Source: Tetrahymena thermophila SB210 (lineage: Eukaryota; Ciliophora; Oligohymenophorea; Hymenostomatida; Tetrahymenidae). Taken from it: a stretch of DNA of 64,000 bases. Each line of letters opens with the position of its first letter. The first letter of the stretch is position 1. Shown piece by piece: positions 57,488-64,000 of the stretch. Below the pieces are notes generated by a model, which made no database searches, had not been told where the DNA came from, and saw only the letters and a program-made list of their open reading frames with translations. The stretch covers positions 281,505-345,504 of the forward strand of contig NW_002476022.1 of NCBI RefSeq assembly GCF_000189635.1. Direction: 5' to 3'. The position numbers and the translations under genes were made by a program.

Positions 57488-58743
57488 ATTTGTATCCTCT
57501 TAATTAAAATTAATAAATTTGAATAAATAATCAAGTAAATATTTCTTTCAAATTAAAATTTACAGTTTTTTAATTCTAAAAATTTTAGAGAAGGAATCAA
57601 AATTCAAGATTTAACATTCTTAACAACTCTATACTAGATTTTAAACTTTTTATCTAATATCTCTTACTTAATTTAAATTAAAAACAACAAAATTTTTAAT
57701 TAACTTTTAACAAAAAATAAAAATCGAAACAAAATCCAATAAGGTTACCTTTAAAAAGGGTACGTTTTTATGTAAAAATAGAATTTATTTAAAGGTGTAT
57801 GATTTAAATTAATTACTGCCTAGCAAATAACCTTTTTTTTTGGACTGACATATAAATTATTACTTATTTACTGTTCTGCATAAACAAAAACTTATTCTAT
57901 AGAATCATAAATAAAAGTATTATTCTTGTTAAATAGTAATTCAAATTGCATTTACTTAAAAATATTTTCTAACTGTTATTATTCATTTTTTATTCTTTTT
58001 AATTTTTAAAATTTAATTAAAAATATTTTTTGATTTAATATTTAGGCATGCAATGTAAATTAAGAAAGAGAAAGGAATATTTTCAGTAATTAAAATAAAA
58101 ATGAGCTTGTTTCAACCTCTGATTTAAATATAAAAAAATAAAAGTTTAATCAAATATTTTTTTTTTTATAATCAAGATTGAAAAATCTGACTCAGTTATT
58201 TTTTTCAAGTTTCATTAGAAATTTAATTAGGCATCAATTATTTATAATATAAAAATAAGCAAATTGAAGAAATTTGAAGAAAAAAAAAAGTAAATTTCAA
58301 AAAATGTTTTTTTTAACTTTTGAAAAATTTATTGTTCATTTAACAAGAGAAGCACAGATTATTTAATATGATAAATTACCAACAAAATTATAAAAAAGAA
58401 ATCTAAAAATATTTAAAATGTTATTTTTTCAAATACAAATAAAAATTTCTAGGTATAAATGGATAGGTTTTTATTATCCAAATAAAAATTTATTTATTTA
58501 GCCATATAAATTGTAAGGTAAAAATTCTAACTTGTTTGGTTACTTTAGGATAAATATTATTATAGGTTTTAATTGTAAATAAATTTTTTATGAAAAATGT
58601 ATTGATTACCAATTAGATATCCCTATATATAATCGCTTTAATAAATACTCACTATTAATAAATAAAAACTAAGGAGGAATAGTTATTATAATAATAATAA
58701 TTAATAATTTAAGAAGAAAAAATAAATTTATTAATTAAGTTTC
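57488..58743. other. AT-rich spacer between divergent genes
   Basis: Holds the presumed promoters of a minus-strand and a plus-strand gene. No RNA structure or repeat of note. Confidence 0.6.
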
Positions 58744-59100
58744 ATGAAAAATACTTATTTATTGGAAAAGCCATCTCAGAAATAATTTGATTTCTAATAA
58801 TTACCCATCTAAATTCAAGAAAAATTATATTAGAATGAATTAAAACTGAAATCTTAGAATTATGATGAGATAAAAATAGCTTTTTTACACCAAGAAAGTT
58901 TTGATTCAGTGAGTTATTGTCACAATTAAAGTTATTTCTAAAGTAGAGAAAATTTTGCTGAACTAGAAAAAGAGGTTCTAAGAATTAGCCCAATTGAATT
59001 ATGCTAAGGTTTATTTAAAATTTATTTGAAAGAAGAAATATTAAATTGCTAAAAAGAAGATGAAGATAAACTAAATTAAAATAAAATAATGAATGAATGA
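58744..59100 (+). CDS. Small unknown protein, 118 aa
   Basis: Single frame from ATG 58744 to TGA 59098-59100. Composition looks real: a Gln-rich N-terminal third, then helix-prone charged sequence (ENFAELEKEVLRISPIELCQ, KIYLKEEILNCQKEDEDKLN). No domain recognised. The last codons and stop fall inside a GAAT microsatellite, so the C-terminus depends on repeat number. The convergent gene's stop is only 116 bases downstream. Confidence 0.55.
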
Positions 59101-59112
59101 ATGAATGAATAA
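59085..59112. repeat. GAAT microsatellite spanning a stop codon
   Basis: Five to six ATGA units; in one frame they read Met-Asn-Glu-stop, which ends the 118-aa ORF. Confidence 0.8.
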
Positions 59113-59216
59113 TATATAGCTAAATCTCTCTTTAAAATAAATTAATAAAATTGAAAATACATTTTATTAAATATTAATTATTGCTTGAATTTTTAATTCA
59201 ATAATAGTTTTTTTAA

Positions 59217-61139
59217 TCAATTATAAAGATATTTCATAACATCTCTAGCATAATTAGTATGAGCTAGACCTGCATCCGCAAGTGCAGAACTAAGTCTATA
59301 TCTCATATCTTTCATTAGCTGATTAACACTATAACCATGGACTTTAGTGAGCTCAACTTTATCAGCTTTATCTAATTAGGTTTACTGTTTAATAACCAGT
59401 GCTTTGGTTGGTTTCTTAAGTCTGTTAAAATCTGCCTCAACTTTTGGACGAAATTAATAATTTTCAATAGCCTACTCTATTCTCTCTTCATTTAACTATT
59501 TTTATTTCTCTATAAGCTCCTTTTAGTATGCTTTCATTTATATTTTTTCAAGTTCATAATCCTATCTAACTTGTACTTTATCTTTATTTTTAAGAACTAT
59601 CTCTTTTTACTCTTAAAGTTACTATTTACGTTTTTCTTCTTCAATATATCTTTATTTCTCTTCCTTTATTTTCTTCTAATTTTCATATTCCAACTTTTTT
59701 TATCATCACAAAAATAAATAAATAAAAACCATCGAAAATAATTTACAGCTTTTTGTTTAGATTCCTTGCATCTCTAATCATAAATTTCTTTCTTCTTCTT
59801 TTCTTCTAACTACCTTTCTTCTTCTAGCTATTTTTATATTTCTAACTTTTACTGCTTTTTATGATTAAAAAGCATTCTCTTTTACTCTAACTCTTCTTAA
59901 ATTCTTGCTTATTCAATTTGAGTTTACAGTTTTTCTGCATTTCTTCTATTTTCTTCAATTTTTTGTGCTAGCATGTCTTAAATTTGTTATTCTGCCTTTC
60001 TCTTAAGTTCTCTCCTTTCTGAGAGGTAATTTCTGTATAAGGAATCTAGCTTCTATTGCTTATACTCACTATTTTATAAAATACTATCCATAACTTCTAA
60101 CACCAATTTTTTAACTTTTGGAAAGTGCAACGATAGTCTTTCCATGTAAAAATCTCTTTCCTTGCCTTTCATATTATAACACTTATATATATGCTTAAAC
60201 TCTTCTAAATTTTCATTCAACCTAAAAAACTCTGGTGGTTCTGTTCTCCCTTTATTTTCATACTCTTCTTCAAGTTTTTAAATTTCTAAATCATATCTTT
60301 CATTCATTAACCTAAGAGCTATTTATTAAAAATTAAACATATATATTTATATATTAAAAATAGTATTCCAAGCTTATTTTACCTTTTTTATATTAAACAA
60401 GCAATTTTTTTTCTTCAATAACTACTTCACCATCTCCTTAAAAAACTTTCAAATAATTGATAATTTCGTCTTCATCCTACTCACTATTATCATTTTCTAA
60501 GAGCAATTACAATTTCGGTTTAGACGTGCTTGTAACAGATAATGCATCATCATTTTATAATAAAAATTCTTATTGTTTATCTCCAACAATATCATCTAAA
60601 ATTGCTTCTTAATCTAATCTATAATTTTCCATTTGCATTTATTTATTTGTTTTTAATATTTCATAATCCTAATTAACAATTTCTTTACTTTAAAGTAAAA
60701 ACTTCTTTATATCTTAGTAAAGTTCATGTAGAGTTTTGAAATCTATTTATTTATTTGATTTTATTTTTTACACAATATCTCTAAAATTTCTCACTTAATA
60801 CCAAATATTTAGCTACAAATTATCACGCTGAGAGATTAACTTTTCATTTAAGCTAAAAAAGTTTTTATTATGATCCTCTTTCTCTTCTTCAAACTATTCC
60901 ATTAGCTTCAAAGGCCCTATTAATTTATCTATTTATATGCAAGTGTAACCAATGTCATTTGTTAGCGATTTTTCTAATTTATTCATCTTAAGCATATCTT
61001 TTTACCATTCTAGCTTATGAGCAGCAAGTTAATTTTTTTTTTTTATTTCCTAAGATGCTTTCTTAAATTTTGTAAGTTTTTCTAAGAATTGCAAAGAATC
61101 TTGCTCTTATTCTTTGAAAGAAGCTTTTATGCTTTTCAT
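59217..61139 (-). CDS. CCDC148-like coiled-coil protein, 601 aa
   Basis: Exons 60383-61139, 59747-60318 and 59217-59693 with matching phases; 602 codons. The protein is helical from end to end, with long Glu/Lys/Gln coiled coils (DMLAQKIEENRRNAEKLQ, KEIYDQRCKESKQKALEYEN). It ends in a compact conserved-looking block: FRPKVEADFNRLKKPTKAL, then VHGYSVNQLMKDMRYRLSSA and LADAGLAHTNYARDVMKYL. From memory of the family, vertebrate CCDC148 is about 590 residues and ends in a similar pattern (arginine-rich, AL..AGL..T.YA..V), so length and C-terminus both fit. CCDC148 is poorly characterised; a ciliary link would be a guess. Without a search the assignment stays tentative; the gene model itself is firm. 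Confidence 0.85.
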
Positions 61140-61686
61140 ATGAAACAAATACAATTATTAATTAATATTAATAATAAGTATTGAATTTGTGTTTTAGCAT
61201 AATTTGCAAAAACCAGATCTCTAAAACAATCAATTATATTTTAAAAATTTGATATTTAAAAATTTTTTTAATTAATCAGTAAATACTAATTGAAACAAAC
61301 ACAAACTGAAAATTATTTTTTTATTTTTAAAAAAATTAAATTATCTTTAATTTAACACTAATAAAATAAATAAATAAATAAATAAGTACAATAATTTAAT
61401 TTATGCCTTATTCTAAAATCTTATTGGTTTTGAATTTTTTGAAATTTGTCAACAAAATAAGCATATTTATTTTCAGTATAAAAAAAAATTTAATATTATA
61501 TAATTATTTTAATTTATTTTAGATAATATGTATTATTTGATTGCATATTTTGTTATAAGTTAATAATTTACATTTTTTTTTTTTAATTTTTTTTAATTTA
61601 TTTTTTTTTTTTCAGTTGAAATATTAATAAAACCAATAAAACAAGATGATTTTTTTCTTATTTTTTTGGTATGAATTGGATTTGTT
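61140..61686. other. AT-rich spacer
   Basis: Contains an AAAT microsatellite at about 61369-61386 and T runs near 61574-61612. Presumed promoter of the CCDC148-like gene and 3' flank of the ligase gene. Confidence 0.6.
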
Positions 61687-63432
61687 TCATTCGTTACATT
61701 ATAAAATAACATCTATATACTAATTAGGCTTTTTTTGGTCTGTTAAAAATTATGGAGGAATAACTTAAGCTCTTAGATAATCAATAGATTAACTATAGTT
61801 ACCACTCTAAAGAAATTAAAAATGAGTTTTAGCTTTAGTATTATTTTCATCTTACTAATAACTTAGCTAACTTCTATTATTTATATCTCTGTAATTAATA
61901 TTATTATTTATTTTGTTAATAGAAATAACATGAGTTGATTTACACTTTTTTTAAAAAATACTTTAGTCATGAAAATCCAAACAATTTTAATTTTATTAAG
62001 TTTTATTAAAATCAAAATATTGTTATTTTTGTAAAGAAAGTATATCTATAGATTTCTTTTAAGGTAAAAAGTTACTCTCTTAAAATTATTTCTCTTAGAT
62101 TATTTCATTTTAGTTTTATATTTGTTATAATTTACTATTTAAAGATATTTGTCGTGGTTTAGATTCTTCATCATTTACTTTATCATCACGAATAAAAATA
62201 TTATCATTCTATTGTTATTTATTAGCCTATTAATAGCCAAATAATTCTAACATTTTTAACCTCTCTGCACTATTTAAATCACCAGCTATATCATTCTGAG
62301 AGTTTTCTCTGAAAGCAGCTGGTGTTATTTACTTTGATCTTAGATAATTAATCCATTAAGAAACCTAATCACTGTCAATGTTTTATGGTTGTTGTTATTA
62401 TTGATAAAAATTATCATTTTATTAATAAGAGGTATTTTAATTTGCTACAGGACCATTATGCTGGTTATGTAAATTAGAGTATGTTTCTTATCTGTGATAA
62501 ACTGAATTATCAAAATTATTTTATTATGAAACCTATATCTGCTAAGGCAGATTTTCCCCAATGAGGTTTAACTAATTTTATATATTATTTTCAGTTTAAT
62601 TTTTATCATCTTAATTTTAATTTTCTTCGTTCAACTAATTTTTATCATAATTAAATATCTACCACTTGACCACATGCTCAAATAAGCAATTTTCTTTGAA
62701 GGACTGAATCATACCAATAAAGAAACCTGAAGCAAAAACAAATATAATAAATAAAGCAACAAATTTTAGAGTTTCATCATAGTTGATAATAGCTTGATTT
62801 GAAGAAGCTATTGTCAAAGCTATGTCTATAATAAATAAAATTAACATCCCAAATGAAATAACAAAAAATGTAGTGAATATAATAGTAATTATTGCCCCAG
62901 TTTGATTTTATTTCAATGAATATCTCAAGTTTAACTTCTTTTTCTATTCGCATTTTATCTGATATTTATAATTGCATATTTCACACTTAGCTAAAAAAAT
63001 ATTTTAACCCCTAGAAACAATCCAAGTTTTTAAGCATTGCTCATGAATATATTAGCATGATCCTGAACAAAGACATGGATAAATAAGTTCTCCTTTTTCT
63101 TACACAACAGATTCTCCTTCAAAGCACACTTTACAGATTCTTTCGATAATTTTATTTTAAGAAGCATCATTTTAATGTTAGCTATTTAATTGTTATTCTT
63201 GGGCTTATTTCCTCTATTCAAGAATATTTATCACCTCAGAGGGATCATTATAATATATCTTAAATCCATTAAATGAAATTTCATTTTAATTGTTTTACTA
63301 AATCTAAGATATTTAATTTGTTTCATCTAAATTTCCTAATTGCTAAGCATAGTGTATCATACTATTAGGATTTTACTAAATTTCAATTTGTTCCTTAGTT
63401 TCTTCATTTTCATCGATTTCAATGTTATTCAT
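61687..63432 (-). CDS. RING-CH (MARCH-type) membrane E3 ligase, 581 aa
   Basis: Single exon from ATG 63430-63432 to TGA 61687-61689, every in-frame triplet checked. The zinc domain follows the C4HC3 RING-CH order: C100-x2-C103, C120-x-C122, H130-x2-C133, C150-x2-C153, with the typical Trp after the last His-Cys pair (HEQCLKTW). Two hydrophobic helices follow at about 173-205 (GAIITIIFTTFFVISFGMLI) and 220-243 (FVALFIIFVFASGFFIGMIQ), the MARCH layout that anchors the ligase in endosomal, ER or plasma membranes with both ends cytosolic. Such ligases ubiquitinate membrane proteins. The last 320 residues are Gln/Asn-rich. Its start lies only 326 bp from the telomere, making it the terminal gene of the chromosome. 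Confidence 0.93.
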
Positions 63433-63757
63433 TACCTGATTCTCAATTTACACTTGATAAAATTAATTATTAAAAAATAATCAATATTACATATTTAAAT
63501 TATTGATCTAAATAATTAATTAATAATAATCAATCAAATATTTTTAATAAGTAAATTTTGCTTAAATTAATATTTATCCATTACAGAATAATATTTCCGT
63601 TAATATTTAAAAGCAGCTATTACTAGCTTATCAAACATATTTTTATACCACTGCTGCTAAAACTTTAAATAAAAGTTTAAGAAGAAAAGAAATTCATTAA
63701 AAATTAAACTTATTAAAACTTTTCATCAATTAATCAAATTAAAATAATATTTTTTCT
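63433..63757. other. Subtelomeric spacer
   Basis: Only about 325 bp separate the last start codon from the telomere. AT-rich, with no subtelomeric repeat family and no copy of the 15-bp chromosome-breakage sequence, as expected because that sequence is removed when macronuclear ends form. It must contain the ligase promoter. Confidence 0.65.
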
Positions 63758-64000
63758 GGGGTTGGGGTTGGGGTTGGGGTTGGGGTTGGGGTTGGGGTTG
63801 GGGTTGGGGTTGGGGTTGGGGTTGGGGTTGGGGTTGGGGTTGGGGTTGGGGTTGGGGTTGGGGTTGGGGTTGGGGTTGGGGTTGGGGTTGGGGTTGGGGT
63901 TGGGGTTGGGGTTGGGGTTGGGGTTGGGGTTGGGGTTGGGGTTGGGGTTGGGGTTGGGGTTGGGGTTGGGGTTGGGGTTGGGGTTGGGGTTGGGGTTGGG
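63758..64000 (+). repeat. Telomere, about 40 GGGGTT repeats
   Basis: Perfect GGGGTT repeats for 243 bases running to the end of the sequence, joined directly to unique DNA after ...TTTTTCT. The G-rich strand runs 5' to 3' toward the end, the correct polarity for a right-hand telomere. The array reaches the window edge, so total length is a minimum. Confidence 0.99.

Noticed and set aside
63758-64000. Interstitial telomere-like repeat or assembly artefact
   Set aside because: Perfect repeats with correct polarity run to the last base, as expected for a true chromosome end.

Overview
The window is ciliate macronuclear DNA, almost certainly Tetrahymena (probably T. thermophila). It ends in about 40 copies of the Tetrahymena telomere unit GGGGTT, G-rich on the strand running 3' to the end. 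It is extremely AT-rich. Long coding frames appear only if TAA and TAG are read as glutamine with TGA as the sole stop. Genes are cut by short AT-rich GT-AG introns, mostly about 48-140 nt. The 64 kb is therefore the right end of a macronuclear chromosome. All gene models below were built by hand translation with the ciliate code and by matching splice phases, so exon ends are inference.

Layout. 1-3.9 kb: AT-rich DNA with a small decayed or frameshifted gene. 3.9-5.6 kb (+): six-exon unknown protein. 6.7-12.2 kb (-): DENN-domain protein with a huge Gln/Asn-rich N-terminus. 13.2-15.8 kb (-): coiled-coil protein. 16.4-18.5 kb (-): B-box plus MORN-repeat protein. 20.3-23.0 kb (+): low-complexity protein. 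24.9-28.9 kb (+): SNF1/AMPK-type kinase. 31.1-31.7 kb (+): small unknown protein. 33.3-36.7 kb (+): RING plus B-box TRIM-like protein. 38.3 kb (+): a selenocysteine tRNA with UCA anticodon. 42.3-43.8 kb (+): protein kinase with a Ser-rich insert in its activation loop. 46.6-47.9 kb (-): TPR protein. 49.1-49.5 kb: a compact structured RNA candidate, possibly SRP RNA. 50.6-57.5 kb (-): 14-exon protein with a seven-bladed RCC1 propeller, coiled coil and IQ motif. 58.7-59.1 kb (+): small ORF. 59.2-61.1 kb (-): CCDC148-like coiled-coil protein. 61.7-63.4 kb (-): membrane RING-CH (MARCH-type) ubiquitin ligase starting 326 bp from the telomere. 63.76-64.0 kb: telomere.

There is no operon logic; genes are independent units with 0.5-4 kb AT-rich spacers. 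Themes that recur are signalling kinases, zinc-finger ubiquitin-ligase-type proteins (RING, RING-CH, B-box) and coiled-coil/repeat scaffolds of the kind common in cilia and the ciliate cortex. The tRNA-Sec stands out: in this genome UGA is the only stop codon and also the selenocysteine codon. No CRISPR, rRNA, insertion sequence or viral gene was seen.
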